This document shows positions 22,739-37,700 of a stretch of DNA of 64,000 bases, one piece after another; the stretch's first letter is position 1; every line of letters starts with the position of its first letter. Source of the stretch: Planococcus citri (Eukaryota; Arthropoda; Insecta; Hemiptera; Pseudococcidae); NCBI RefSeq assembly GCF_950023065.1, contig NC_088679.1, forward strand, positions 31,248,001-31,312,000, in the 5' to 3' direction. Below the pieces are notes generated by a model. The model had not been told where the DNA came from. It searched no databases and saw only the letters and a list, made by a program, of their open reading frames with translations. A program made the position numbers and the translations under genes.

Positions 22739-25700
22739 CTATACGTATTTTTCGCCGGGCCTTTGTTCTCTTAATTTCCACTTAGTCCGGTCTATGCTTA
22801 ACTTCACCTCTCTACCGCAATCTCCGTCTAAATCGACGCAGCCGTCCATAGGGCAATTGTTATTATGCCTGGAGAGATACGACATCTCCATGGTATTCTG
22901 TAAATAGAAGTAATTATCGTTAATTTTATCAATGAAATTGTTACATTTTTTTTTTAGATTCCGTAGAAAATCTTAGCAAATGAGGCTTTCCTCGAGCCTA
23001 CAGCGTAGGTAGGTAGAGGTACAAAGACAGACAATGAGAATAAGTATTTTCCAATTACCTTGGTACGAATTTTTTCATTAATTATGGTTTTTTTTTCTAC
23101 ATATAATAAAGCGAGAGATCTAATCGTAGTCTATCGTTACTATATTTGTAAATGTGTATGATGACTAACTTTCTCGTGTTTGGACTCCGGCGCCAGTGGA
23201 TTATTGGTGATGTTGATAGGTGGGTGAGGTGTGATGTAGCCATTACGTGTACACGATTTTAAACTGCCGTTCATTATTTTATGGTTGTTGTGGTTGTTGT
23301 GATTAGCGTATCCGTTCATGGTGACCGGTTCGACTTGATGGATTGTCATTATGTTGTCGGTGTTCTTGTCGGGGGTGTTTTCTTCTGAAATGAAGAAAAA
23401 TGAAATGATTAGTATCCGTAGCATAAAATGGTATTCTTATTATTATTATTTTTTTCAACACTTCAATAATTTGAACATTATGAAAGTAGATAGTTCAAAA
23501 TTTTAAATAAATATCAAAATTATTTTTTAAAAAATATGGCGAAATACATAAAAATTGCTTCAATTTCAACAGAAGTACCTTCACCACTAAAACTTCAGCT
23601 ACCTGTGCCAATGTTTCTATTTTAACGACTTTTTTTCAAAAATGTTGCACTCGTAGGTATTTTTTAGCAAAAATTCAAGTGGTATTTCAGCACAGAATTA
23701 CTGAGATATTTTGTCATGCTGATTTGGCGATAATTGATTAATTAATAAAATCAATTAAAACAATATACATATTAAAAAAAAAATATTATCAAACTATCAA
23801 GACTAAGATTCACAATTTCCATCCAATATTAATTTCAGAACAATTTGAAAGGCTAAGAGCACTGAAAAAATTTTAATATAAAAGTATGCAAAATAATCAC
23901 TTTTTTCCCGCCAAACTTCGGTCACATTTATTTTGATTTAAATTATTTAAATTTAATCTAAATTACTTACATTAATTTTATGTTACCAGCCATCTTACCC
24001 AAATTTTTCTAAAAAAAAGTGACTTTAGTGACTTTCATCAGTGAAAAAAGTGACCAAAAAAGTGACCAATTTTTTTTTAATTCCAGCGTTCAGGAGAGCA
24101 AAAAATCGAAAAACAAAAGCAAAAAAACGTTCAATATCTCACCTAAAAACTATTACTTTATTCTCCAGTCTGGCCCCACCAGAAAATCCGTTTTTTTAAA
24201 TGTGAGAACGAGTACTTAGCTCATTTATTTATTTTTAAAATTTTAGAATTTGAATAATGTTTTTTTGAAGGAAGTTGATTTTGAAAATGAAAAAAAACAG
24301 GCCTAATCGAGGGCGAAAGCTCTTGAAAATTTGTATTTTGAGAGGCATAAAAACGATGTTTTTTGTGAGAAATTTGTTTTTTGGCTTTAGTACTTGATTT
24401 TTTAAAAAATAAATTTTCATCTTTATTTTGAAAAAGAAAAGAAAATAAGTCCGAGCGAAGCGAGGGCAAAAGCTTTCGAAAATTGATGTTTCGAAAAGTA
24501 AAAATTTGTGTTTTTAATATTATGAAATTGTTTAATAAAGAAAATTCGCATAAAACCCTTCGAAAATGAGTAAAAAAAAGATAATTTGGATTAAAAACGT
24601 TTTTTTTGTTTAAAAAACGAAAAAAAAAATTCAAAAAAGTGACTTTTTTGGAAGAAAAGTGACCAATAGTGACTTTTTGATGAAAAAAGTAACCAAAAGT
24701 GACTTTTCGTGAAAAAAGTGACTAAGTCACTATAAAAGTGACTCAGTAAGATGCCTGTGTTACTTCATGTAGATAATTTAATTTAAATTAATTTCATTTA
24801 ATTTTTAGTTTGATTGTTTGAGCTAATTAAATTTAGATCGAGGTTATTTACTTTCAGTCTATTTATTTGTATTTGATTCAACTAAATTTTCAATTCAGTT
24901 TTCATTTTAATTTTCGATTAATTGTTGAATCAATTAAATTTAAAATTGATTCAATTTGCATTTCTCGGTTTCAATTCAGATTAAAGTGAGTATAATTTAC
25001 TCCAATTAAAATTAATTTAACTAAAAATTTGAAAAAAAAAAACAATTCAATTTAAATTATGATTCAATTTTTTTTTGAGTCAATTTGATTCATTTTGAAT
25101 CATTTTGATTCAAATCATTTTAATTTTATTCAATCCAATTTGAATTTAAATTAATTCCACTCAATTTTCATGACTCATAATTAAACAAGTTACAAAAGTT
25201 TTTGGTAACATTTTCAAAACTCTGGCAACTGTAACGTTAATTTTTTTTTTAAAATCAAAAATTTGAATTACTCAAGCCAAGTTTTGCTTTCGGCCAAAAA
25301 TTCCAAAAAATCTCACTTTTTATCAACAATTTAAAAAATCCTTCATTTTCTTTCATAAATTGCCTTAATCTCACCTGTTTGCTAAAAATTGCTATAGAGT
25401 TTTGCTGTTTTGCCAATAGTAAAAAAAAAACTTGCCTTATGCTTAGATTGTCATAGTCTCAGACTCATGCAAAAATAGTGTAAAAATTCGCCATTCGTCA
25501 AAATTGCAATAAAATTTAATGTTTTGCTAAAACTTTGTTCAAAACTTTTATAATTTTACAAAAAAATTCCCATTTGACTCCCCCCCCCCCCCAACCAAGA
25601 AAAAAATTGCCAAAAAATGAGAAATATTCTTACTTTTTTAAACAAAAACTGTAAAAATGTGTAACTCTTTTGCCAATGATCACGTTCATCATGAAATTTT

Positions 25701-28700
25701 ACTCGTAATTGAAACGTTCCTATTTTTTTGGGGATTTTTGTCTGTACAAAAATGTTTTGCACGAGGTTTTAACTTACCTATATGTAAGGTTCTAAAATAC
25801 TTTTTGGACGCTTTTTGGTTACTTTTTACAACACTATGATAAAATAATCAACTTAATTTGAATAATTTTTTAAAATTGATTTTTAATAAAGATAAATTAC
25901 AAATTCTTGATTATAAAATTAATTTTAAAAAAAAATTAAAAATTCTTTTTTTTCAAAAAAAAAGTAAAATTGATTTACTTTTTTAGTTTAGGGTTTTTTA
26001 AAACAGGTGAAAAATTGTAATTTTAAATCAAAAAAAAAATAAAAGTTGATCAAACTTTACAAAACATACATTAATTACTGAAGAATTTTTTTTTTTTTAA
26101 AGTTGAGTACTTAGGTAATTACTAATTAGGTATGATTCCTAAATTTAAAAAAAAAAATTGATTTATGTAATTATACCCACTACCCAGTTAAAAAATTTTA
26201 TTTTTAGTCAAATCAATTCATTTTAATTTTTTTTCATTCAAATTATTTTAATTTAAGTAATTATTTAATTTGAATTAATTTAATTCTCAATTCGATTATA
26301 AATTTAAATAAATTCGAATCAATGTACATAATTCAATTTTCAATTTGTTTTTTGGCTCGCTTTAATTTAATTTAAAATTATTTAATTATATTTAATTTAA
26401 ACTAATCTGATTTTTACTTGAATTTCAATCAATTAAATCGCATACTTCATTCATTTTCAATTTTTATTCAAATTAATTTTCATCGAGTTTTAATTCGGTT
26501 ATCAAGACTTGAATCACTCTGTTTCGATTCGATTCGATTTGTTTTAATCCAATTTCAAATTTGATTTCTAAGTCAACAATCAATTCAAATTTAATTCGAA
26601 TCAAATTCATTTGAATTTACTTAGTTCAAAAATTCAAAATACTTGATTTAAATCAAATTAGGTAATACTTTAAAATGAATCAATTTAAAATAATCTAGTT
26701 TATAATTTGATTTAAATGAATGTAATTTTAGTTCTAAATACCTAATATACTTTCCAAATCAATTCAATTGTTGATTAATTTTTTTTAATTTCTGATCAAC
26801 TTCAACTTTTATGTCACTTCAATTTTCATGTTAATTTAATTTAATTCATCTCTATTTCGTTCAATTTAGATCAATTCAATTTTCAATTAGATTTTTGAAT
26901 CAATTAAAAAATTTTTTTGACTGTGCACCTTTAATTTAAATTAATATTGAGTCAATTTAAAAGGGTTGGGAGAGCTTAAAAATCGCCAAAAAATCCAAAA
27001 AGGTCAAAATTTTACTTTTTTGTTTCCGTGAAGTGTGTACAGACCACGAAGGCAGGAAGAGCCGAGAGTCGAGAAGAGTTGAAAAGTTTTGCCTCCCAAA
27101 AGTTACATACAAAATTTAGAAGGGGTGCAAGTTGGATTTCTCCCTTTTCAATTGATCTAAGACCCTAATTTTTGGATATGAAATTCTAGTTTTGATTTCT
27201 TTCCATTCAAAAAATGGATTTCCGGAAATTGAGTAAAATCTTCTCAGCATTCACTTTAAAAAAATCGGTATGAATACAAATTTCATATTTTTAGCGAGTA
27301 ATCTTACAAAATTTGTAACTTACCATCACTGGAATGATCATTAGGCGATCTTTGCTTAAGGAAGCAAACCAACACGAAGATCATGAATATGATCACCAAG
27401 CCGCCAAGAATACCTCCGAATACAAGCATCAACTGGAACGTACTGGAAGATGTAGCAGGTAAAATACTAACATTAGGTGTCTTCAGATCACCCCGACTAG
27501 CATTTTCGGTTGTCGTAGACGTTGGATCAGCTGTACAAAACACACGATCTCATCACTAAAACGTCCATTAACCAATAAAACATCGGCCTTAATATCTAAT
27601 CGAATGAGAAAAAAAACGGGGTAATCCCTTACTCAAAAAAAAAAAATCCATACAAAACAAACATACCAAACAAAAACTAAGAATTAATCTATAAAACCGC
27701 TCACAATATCAAAATACACAACTATTTACAAAGATAGGTACTGTCTCTGTTCACATTTCTGATCCTTCGGCTGGGGTCGGGGGTTTTTCATCGTACGAGT
27801 AATCGGGCTAAAATTTAAATAATTACAAAAAAATATATAATTACCTAAAGTTTTACGAGTAATAATTGTACTAAAGTCAGAAGCCGCTCCGACAGTAAAG
27901 CATTGAATTTTAATATCGTATGAGGTATCAGGTTGCAAATGCGTTATGACAAAGGAGTTTGTTTTTTCTCCTTCTACGGTGGCTTTTATGTAATCGCCCG
28001 CATTGCTTGTCGCTCGATAATACACGTAAAAGCCATCGACTGGAGTTGATGCGGTATTCGAATACTGTATATGAAAATAATGTACATATTTTCCATTAAT
28101 AATTATAGCGCCATGCGTATATAAGCTCCCGTCGTATAATAATATGTATATTTGAAGATTGCAACATTATGCAGGAAAAATTTAATTAATACTAAGTAGA
28201 CTATGTGAATTAGGCTAAGAGGTGTTTTCTTTTACCTGCCACTGGATTTGTATACTGGTTGAAGACAGAGCTTCGGAATTTATAAACGTAGGTGCGCCGA
28301 AACGACTTCGATCTGTGGGTACTCCTTGGTGGAGGAAGAATTTATTCGAATTTTTACTCAATTTATTGTCGTTGTTCTCGTATACCGCAGCTACTCGGAA
28401 TCTAAAGCAGAAAAAAAAATTGATATAAAGTAAGCATCAGATGCAATAAACACAAATAGGTACATATTGGCCATTCTGGTGGCATACTTACTTATAGTAA
28501 CGATTGGTTTCTAATCTATCCACTTCATAGGAACGAATATGAGGTGGTATATCTTCATTACTGGTCATCCAACGACTATTGCCTGATCTACCTTTACCGG
28601 TATCGTTATTGCTGACTTCTTTGTATTGGACTTTGAAAAATAATATCTTCAGACCGCTATTCGGAGGCACGTGCCATCGAACCATCACAGATCTATCTGA

Positions 28701-31700
28701 TAATCGTGTTACGTTAGGTCTGGTAGGCGGTACCATGATTTCTAAAATGGAAATATTGATGGTAAGAGACCAAAGTTGAAGCATAATTATTTCAGATGCA
28801 CGATTGAATTCAAATTTTGACTACGAACCATTCTCTTTGTATTTTCGTTTAGATTTATTCTTCCTTTGGCGTTCCTTTTTACCATTATGGTGACCGTTGT
28901 GATTACCTGGCATTCCTGATCGATTGTTACGACCACCTTCGTTCCAACCTGAGGAAAAAAAAACATTTTTCAGTTCGACGAATTCGGTACCTACTAAAAT
29001 CATCGAATCTTGAGAGTCGAAAATAATTTTGAAAATAGCCACAATTTTGAATTAAAAAAATTAGAAATCACTTAATCGCAGAATCGTCAACTCGAGAATA
29101 TATTTCACCAAAAAATTACCTTCTTCCTGCTCGAAAATATCAGTACCATTGGCTATGATCTGTTTAGGAATAACTTGTAGCCAAGCTGCACCATACGTGG
29201 TTCCAACACTATTCTGAGCAAAACACTGATATATACCGGCATGTATCTTTTGAACTTTTCGTATCGTAATCTTAGAACCTGTTGGCAAATAAATAAATCA
29301 TTCCATGAGTTTTTTTTTCACAATGTGGGCGACTTTGACTCAATTTATTATGCAAAATTGTCTCGTTCAAAATACAAGAATCAATGGTTGTCAACTTACT
29401 CGAAATAGTGAAGTATTCGTCGTTCGTCAAAGGTTCTGCGTTCAAAGTCCACGTAACAGTTGGAATAGGGTTACCGGAAACTTCGCACGATAATTCGGTG
29501 TTACCGTGTTCTTCGACCTGCGTTTTATTCGGTTCTTTCAATATGACCGGAGCCTCTGCAAAAATAAACAAATTTCAAACATCGTTTAGTTACTTTACGA
29601 TACTCGTAAATCGATTTCGGAAAAGATAACGTAAGTACTTCGAGGCAGAACGTTAGGATGCCTCCTACGCTCCAGCCGAACCTGTTATGAGATGAAAAAA
29701 ACTTCTGTCACGAACTCATACTGCAAATAAGGAGAAACACAATATGTTACCTCGAGTAAGAATCCTTTTTTTCCTTTGAAGGATCTCATCTCCCAACAGG
29801 GGGGGGGGGGTGTTTGAAAATACCTAACGTCGAATTAAGAACAGACAAAAAAGGAGATCATCAAATTTATCTCCCTTCATTTCACTCCAGCTCTAGAACT
29901 TTTGAAGAGTTCAAAAAATAGATAGGTATCCTTAAAGGGAAAGAAAAGAAGGGAGGATGAAAAAATCTATAGATGTAATTCTCTTTCCGTAAATTTTTCT
30001 CCGCCTCCCCCTCCTTATCATCATCGCAACTTTTGTGAATCAAGAACTTTCCGACATGAGGGATAAAGTTAACGAGAAAATAATTTACATCTACTTATTC
30101 AATATCATAGATATAAATATAAACTGGATCGGAAACTCGTGAAGCAAAAATTCTTCACCTCCGGAGAAATTCGACCAATCAGAGTTTTCACCTCCGGGCA
30201 ACTGACCAATCAGAGCCTTCACCCCCGGAGAAACACGTGGTCTACGCGATTCGGGATTGGTTGATTTTTTTGCTTCACTTTTTCCTGTACATTTTAAATG
30301 TAAGTGTCCGATCCAGTTTATATTTATATCTATGTTCAATATCAAAGTTGGTACTGAAATCAGAAATCAAAAAATTCGCGCCTTTTTTCACGCTCTTTTC
30401 GAGTTTTTTTCGAGATTTTTTTCTGTTTTTGATCATTGAAAACACAGAAGAAGACAGTTTTTCACAAAAGCGAAGCGAGAGCGCGAAACTTTTTGTGAGG
30501 TATAAAAATGTCAATTTTGCTGTTTTTAAATGAAATTTCGCACCTTTTTTCTCCATTTCGAGCTGCACAGCACAGAAAAATAATTCTGCGATTTTTAAAA
30601 AAATTATTTCGCAAATGGAGTTTTGAAACATTTCCGCTTCCCTGTTCCAATCTCATTATAAAATTTCCGCCGTCTGAAATTGTTGGATTTTTATGAGAAA
30701 ATGATCTCCTCTTCTTTCGATTTTCTTTTAAATTCAAAAAAAAAGGTTCACCAAGAGCCCTTCCCCCACCTCAATCCGAAAAATGAACAAAAATTCTCAT
30801 TTCTCTTCTCATTTTCATAATATCTTCTAGTCTTTCAAACTATTTTAGTCCCCTTTTGAGGAGCCGTCTCACCGAATGCTGAAAAAAATGAAATGAAATC
30901 GAAATCGATAAAAAAAATTAAAAATTTTTTCATTCGTGTTTTGGAATTTTTCTGACCAACGTCTAAAAAAAAATAAGGAAAAAATCAACAAAAAAGTTGA
31001 GAATTGACCTATAAGCAAACAATTTTGAAAATTTCTTATTTCTGATCAAAATCTTTCCAAATAACCAAAAATTTTCAATCACTTCAAGTACTTCTTTCAA
31101 TTTTTTCCACTTGTGAGGAATTTCAAACAAGATCAACACTGTTCGAACTTCGAAGAACCAAGCAATTTTTTCCCCTAGAAAAGAGCGGTGGCTCAAAAAA
31201 ACTTTAGACACATAAATGGACCGAATTTGATTTATTCCATTGTCCCCAATTTTTTTAATGGCGGGAAGGGGAGGGGGTCGTTTCTAAAAACGGAGATAGA
31301 AACATTTTGGCGATCGGAGAAGAGTTTTTTTTTGAAACGGGGATTAGGTATAATAGAAGAATTCGATAAAAGATTTCAAGATTGAATTTTTACCTATGTA
31401 TCAATTTTTAAATTTTTTTTCCAACTTTGGAGGCTTCCCAGCACGACTAATTTTTTTCAATAAAAGCCAACAACTTTGAAGGCTGCATGGGAGTAAAAAA
31501 GTTCATCTTTCGGAACCGTTTCTTTAACACAGGGTGTCTAACGAAACTTCCAGAAAAAAGATCATGACTTTTTCATGACTTATTTTTCACATTTTTACCG
31601 CATGAAAATACCCCCCCCCCCCCAACCTTCCCAAAAAATTAAATAACTCGAAACTGCGAGCAGGTATTTCAATTTTTTAATTTTTCTAATTTTTTGAACA

Positions 31701-34700
31701 AATAATTTTTAATTTTTTAATTTTTTAAAATTTTATAGGCTTTTAAAGAATTTTAAAGTGTGTTTCGAGCACAATTCATGACTTTTCATGACCTTCATGA
31801 CTGTTAGACACGCTGCTACATACAATAAAAAAAAGTTTACTCTCATCTGAGGCTCCTCTGGTTGATTCGAAAGTGGTTGAAATTGTTTTTTTTTGGGGGG
31901 GGGGGGGGTAATCAATTTAATAATACAAACCACCGAAAAATGTTCGAATTTTCCATCACACTAAATCATTCTTTTTTTTTAAAGAAGAAAATCAAAAATT
32001 TCACAAAAAAATCAAGAGAAACAAAATTGCAGGTGGGACACAAAATTTCCAACGATGGAATTACGATTTTTTTTAAATACCATTTCGTCTATTTCGAGTC
32101 AGGTTTGAAAAATTCTACTGTTAGAGATGAAAAATTGAAATTATTCACGACGAAAAAATCTTTTTTTGAGGAAAACCATAATAAATCTAATCTATAAAGT
32201 TATATAAGATGTACTTTTAGCTGAAGTTGGAGAGTTCTACTTGAACAATTATTAGTGATGAAAAATTAGATTTCTCGTCTGTAAAAAGTATGAACAGGGA
32301 TGCAGCTTTCATACACATAAAATAAGTTTTTAACCATCGAAAAATGTATAAAAACACGAAAATAGGCAAAAACATGCATTTTAAAAAGTTAATGATAATA
32401 TGGGTATTGGGTATTGAACTAAGGGGAATTTAAAGTCGATTATCGAATAATAAACAGAAACCACTTGAAGAAAAAAAATCAAAAATTCCAAAGTACATAA
32501 TTACGAAAAATTATTAAAATTTACGAGCAACTTCTAAAAAAATATGAATTTAAAACGATAAATGGTGCGAAATAATGCACAAAACGTATCAAAAAATTGA
32601 GGTAAATTCCAAATTACGCAAAATGATTAATTTATGATTAAAATATACAAAATATGCCAAAACAATTTGGTCTCGTTTTACTCAAAATTTTGTGGTTCGC
32701 AATGATGTGTGATTTCGTGCAAAAAATATAATCATCAAATAAATATTTTGTAAATAGGCGAAAAATTTTGTTAGAATATGTTTTTGTTTGCATTCACAAG
32801 TTACATTAGATGATTAGAATCTATACCTATACCGAATACCTACAATAATGATTTCAGAAAACTCAAATACGATGCGAGGTGTAAACACACTTCTTTGATT
32901 TATTTCAATGGGCAATTTATCACTAACCAATCCCTCGTCAGATGACGATGTGACTCCAAAACTGGTGAAATGTGGGCCATGGATCAATTGAGCCTTCGTG
33001 TTTCGAGTTTTAGCTGTTTTTGGATTTCCCAAAATCTAATTCTTCTCATCTTTTTTTTTTATCTTTGAATTTTATGCACCTATATCTAATCCTCTCTCTC
33101 AAAATTTCCATCTTTGAACAACGTTCCACAAAAGCGAGGGGAGACACAGGGAAATCGGAGCTCAGAGGGGATGAGCTAAAATTGGGTCTGATCAGATCAG
33201 GAAAATGACCACATCTGAGTAGATCTGATTAGATCAGATCAGATCCGGACATTCTCTGGGTCCAATTAGGTCTCTAGACGACGTTTCTCATTTCCTGCAG
33301 AATTCGTTCATACCATAACAAGTTTTTTCAATGAAATCGCAATGTCAGGTCAGATCAGTCGTCGGTGGAGTTGTAAAGCACTTTTATTAGATATACCAAG
33401 TACGGAAATACCTATAAGTAAACGTAGGTCTAGGTACTATACGTATAAACTACACGCAATCTGCATAATACGAATACGAACCATGAATATGTAAAAGGAC
33501 TTTATGCTGCAGAGGCGGCGAAACGCCATTATTCATTTCACAAACATATTCTCCGGTATCTTCGGGTACAATATTCCTCAAATGCAGACCGCCGACCAAC
33601 AAATCTGTACGATTTTTGGGCAGAGCCTGCGTAACGCCGGCTTTGTACCAAGTAACACGAGGTGGCGGCTCGCCAACAGCTACACATTCTATTGTCACGT
33701 TCGAGCCTGAAACGATGCCGCAAAATTTATTAGTATACTTATTATACTTACTCACTTACTACTTATACCCATAGGTAAGTATAGGTATTCGTTAGTTTGT
33801 TTGTTTTGTTGGCTAGTCCGAGGAGGACATGGCATCATTACACTTACCACTTTGAACTACGTAATTAGTCTGAGGAGAGGATAAGAACTTGGGCGGGTAT
33901 TGAGGCACCGAACGACTAGGTACTACTTCCAATATGACTCGGAAAGGCGCATTGAATGTCTGGCTGGTGATGTAATTGGTCGCCGAGCATGTATAAACGC
34001 CGGAATCTTGTTCCGAGACATTCTGCAATAGTAAACTACTCGAGGTGGGTAGAATTCGAGAATGCTGCGACGATATTTTCTTATCATTGCGGTAATATTG
34101 AATCACGGCGCTGGGATTGCTCACCGGAGGCGGGCAAAATATCGACACCATGTTTCCAGCGGTCACTTTGTAATGTTTCTCCGGCTGGTGAGGGAAAGGT
34201 TTCATCTCAGCCAGAGACAGCTTAGCCGGCACCGAGGCGATCGCCGAAGCTCCAAAGTACGCCACACACTGGAAATAATGAAACAAAAATTACGTCGTTA
34301 GATTTACTAATGATCAAAATACATATTACGTTCGAAGTATACGCGTAGTCGTATCATCAAAACGTCATCGTCGTCGTCTAATAAGCAGGTATTTTGTTTT
34401 CCCACAGCTAAACAAAGTATCGTTCGTCTAATGACAATTTTTTTCTCATCGACGAGGACGATCATCGTCGCCGCCGACGCCTGACTATAAGTTTCGTCTT
34501 TCGTCATTTTTGTCGAATTATCGCTCAAGTTTTTCATCAATCTTTTAAGCCACCATATTCGTCAACTTTATTAGGCTATAGCGTCGTCATTGTCACCGCC
34601 ATTCATAGTCAGTCTAAATTTTTTCTTTCTAAAACGTGAATCAAAACTGGTTTCAATTCAGCAGTCATCGTATTAAAAATCAATTCGCATTCGCACAAGT

Positions 34701-37700
34701 AATGACCCAATAATTAAATTATGTCATCAGACGAAATGTTAATTAGTCGTCTGAGATGTTCATTAATGAAATAGCCTACACGTAGCCTGTCCTATTCGAC
34801 TAAAGTAGCAGTGAATGGAGCAACGGTGGAATGTGCCCCGGGCCCGGATATTATAGCTAGGGTCTGTGGGTCTGCGTATGTAGAGCATCTACCGATCGAC
34901 TAATTTTATATCAACCGAAAGAGGAAAGAATGTATTTCTGTCATATGACCTATTCCGCATTAACTCGAACCAAAAATGAAGATCTCTCTGATTTCGTAGA
35001 TTTTTTCTCACGAGTTCTCTTCGATGATCTAGTAACATAAACACCATCATATTTTCTGCTCCAATAAACCACTCAAGTAGGATAGGAGGTGGCCCTCAGT
35101 CAACTTTTGATGTGACCAACCAACTTTTTAAATGATTAAGTACCTATGTACCAAAATAGTGAGCTAACTTTTAAAAACTAGAAAAAATAACAGAAAGAAT
35201 ACGGAGGTCCAATCTTGACATAATTTAGGGTAACTATGCACATATTTTTGTAGGTCAATTTTTCAACGAAAAAAATCCTCGAAATCTCAAAATGAGCTAC
35301 GAGCCACGAGGCAGCTACAACTCTGAAAATCATCTTTCTAGGTCATATTCCAAGCCCCGGCAAGTTTTTAAGGTCATTTTCGAGATGAAGAGGATAAAAT
35401 GTATCTACTTTTCGATATTTTACCATATTTTTTGTGAAAAATTTAGGCCCCCAGACATTATTTTCCTCACCCATATTAAAATTCCGCCACAAAACGTGGT
35501 AGTAACCTAAAAATGTAACTATGTAGATTGTAGATTGACGATTGTGGGTTTTCAGAACGACTGGTCATTGATTTTCTGTACCAATATGCAATTTTGGATT
35601 ACCTACCTACTTGAAAAAATGCAAACCCCCTTTAGTACCCCCAATTTTTTATTTAGGCAGCTGAGATTATTTTGAGACCTCCGAAGACCTTTATTTTGAG
35701 TTGACCGACTCGAAAAAAATGTTAGCTCCGGAGATGTCTCACAAGGGAACCTCTTGACGTGTCACACTCCGATTCGAACGGCACCGCGATTTTTGGAAAG
35801 AGCATAGTCTAAAACCCCCAAAACCAAATTTTCAGCTGCCCAAGTTCATTTTTAGATTTTTGGCGAATTTTTGAAAATTCAAAATTGACTGTTTTTGGCG
35901 ATTTATGCTTTTTTTTAAAAAGTACGTAATTGATCAGTAAAAATGGTCAAAATAAGTCCCAAAACTAATATTAATGGGTGCCATTTATCGGCACGACAGA
36001 TTAAATCATTCGAACGACAGAAAAAAAGTGTTTTGCACGACAGATGCTAACGTCCCAAAACCACTTTTTTAACGACGGAAACAGTTTTCAACAATCGCAC
36101 GACAACAAAAATTGAAGTGCACGCCAAGAAAATCAAATGAACGCCAGTGTATGCCCGACAAATAGAATGAAATGCATCGACGACTTTAGGAAATGAACGA
36201 CGACATAATGATAATAGCGACGAATTTATTCACAAAATCACAGGCTATAGGTGGATAAGTATGGTGAATTTGCCCTCGAGAGCTTCAGGGTTGATATTTG
36301 CATGGAAGGTGGGTACTCTTGAGCACCTTCCGTCAGGTAAGTTTCAGACCCCCAGACCCCTCCCCCGTTTTTGAGAAACCCCCCGTTTCTGAAATTACAA
36401 TAAAAAAATTTTCTCAGCCCCATGTGAACCGATTTTTTCAATTTTTTGGCATGTTGTAAACATCCATAAGAGGTATCCCCACAAAAAATTTCAATTCCCT
36501 CCCCCCATATTTTCCCCTCAAAATGGCGTTTTTTAGTTTTGTTTGCCTGTTTTAGCAATGATCATGATTCAGCACAAAAATGCGAATAGCATTTTTAAGT
36601 GTGTTTTTAACCCCAAAAAAACATATATTTTCTTCAAAAAAAATTTTTGGTGGGCCGTGGTCAAAAATTGAAAAAACCAACAGAGGGGGGGTTAAAAATG
36701 GATTCTGGTGTAAATTATTGTTTTTGGTAAACGAGGTATCGTTTCCATATGAATCGAACCCCCCCGAACACGAATATGACGTCCAATTTCATGTTACCCT
36801 CATCCACATCCCTCCAGTGCCTCTGCCCCCACCTCAATTTTTACTATATTAAGAATTGAGCTATTTTCATAATGTTGGTGTCGTTTCCATATGAAACGAA
36901 CACCCCGAAAACGAATATAAAGTGCAATTTTATGCTACCTGCATCCACACCCTTCCAGTGCCTCTGCCCCCAACTCAATTTTCACTATATTGAAAGTTCA
37001 GATATTTTCATAATGTTGGTGTCGTTTCCATATTGACTCGAACACCCCGAACACGAATATGAAGTCCAATTTAGGTAATGTTATACGTAGTTCAATGTAT
37101 GTGTACTGAGCAGGTACCTACATCGCCAAAACTTCGGATATAACTATTCAACAAAGACATGAATGAAACGAAAATGATGAGATATCACTTATTGAAACAA
37201 GCGTACCATTCATTATTCACAAATACTGCTCCATTCATGTTCACTAATTCAAACAAGAGGACAAAAATTTGGGGTATCGGGCAATTGAAATAATTTCGTC
37301 GGGCTTTCCCATGTTCGTCGTGCATTCCCTTTTTCATGGCGTGAATTTTCTATGCTAGTCGTTCAAGGTCTGTCGTTCAATGCTGTCGTTTTAATGACCA
37401 AAACTGTCGTTAAATCCCTGTCGTTCAAAAACACGATTTCGTCGTGGGATTTTTCTGTCGTGCAATTCACTTTTTCTGTCGTTCAATTAAAGTTTTCCCA
37501 ATATTAATTACCCAAATCCAAATTTTACCATTCCCATGCCATTCTGGAGCCTCCAGCGCGATTTTTCAATTTCTCCAGAATTTTGAATTTGCTCCAGAAG
37601 GCGTGAATATGAAGTTGGGCAGCTAAAAATCGAGTTGTATACATTACACTCGACCTGTTTACGAGTTTATCCACATTTCAGCCGATTTTGAGAGTGACAC

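Noticed and set aside
24221..24634. 137-codon Phe/Lys/Asn-rich frame on the minus strand
   Set aside because: Low-complexity translation of AT-rich sequence inside a mobile element in an intron.
31522..31823. 8-bp hAT target duplication around the CAGGGTGTC-ended MITE
   Set aside because: The flanks CTTTAACA and CTACATAC do not match, nor do those of the second copy.
36737..37080. Spaced repeats resembling a CRISPR-like array
   Set aside because: The whole 142-bp unit is repeated, without short repeats and unique spacers, in a eukaryotic mobile element.
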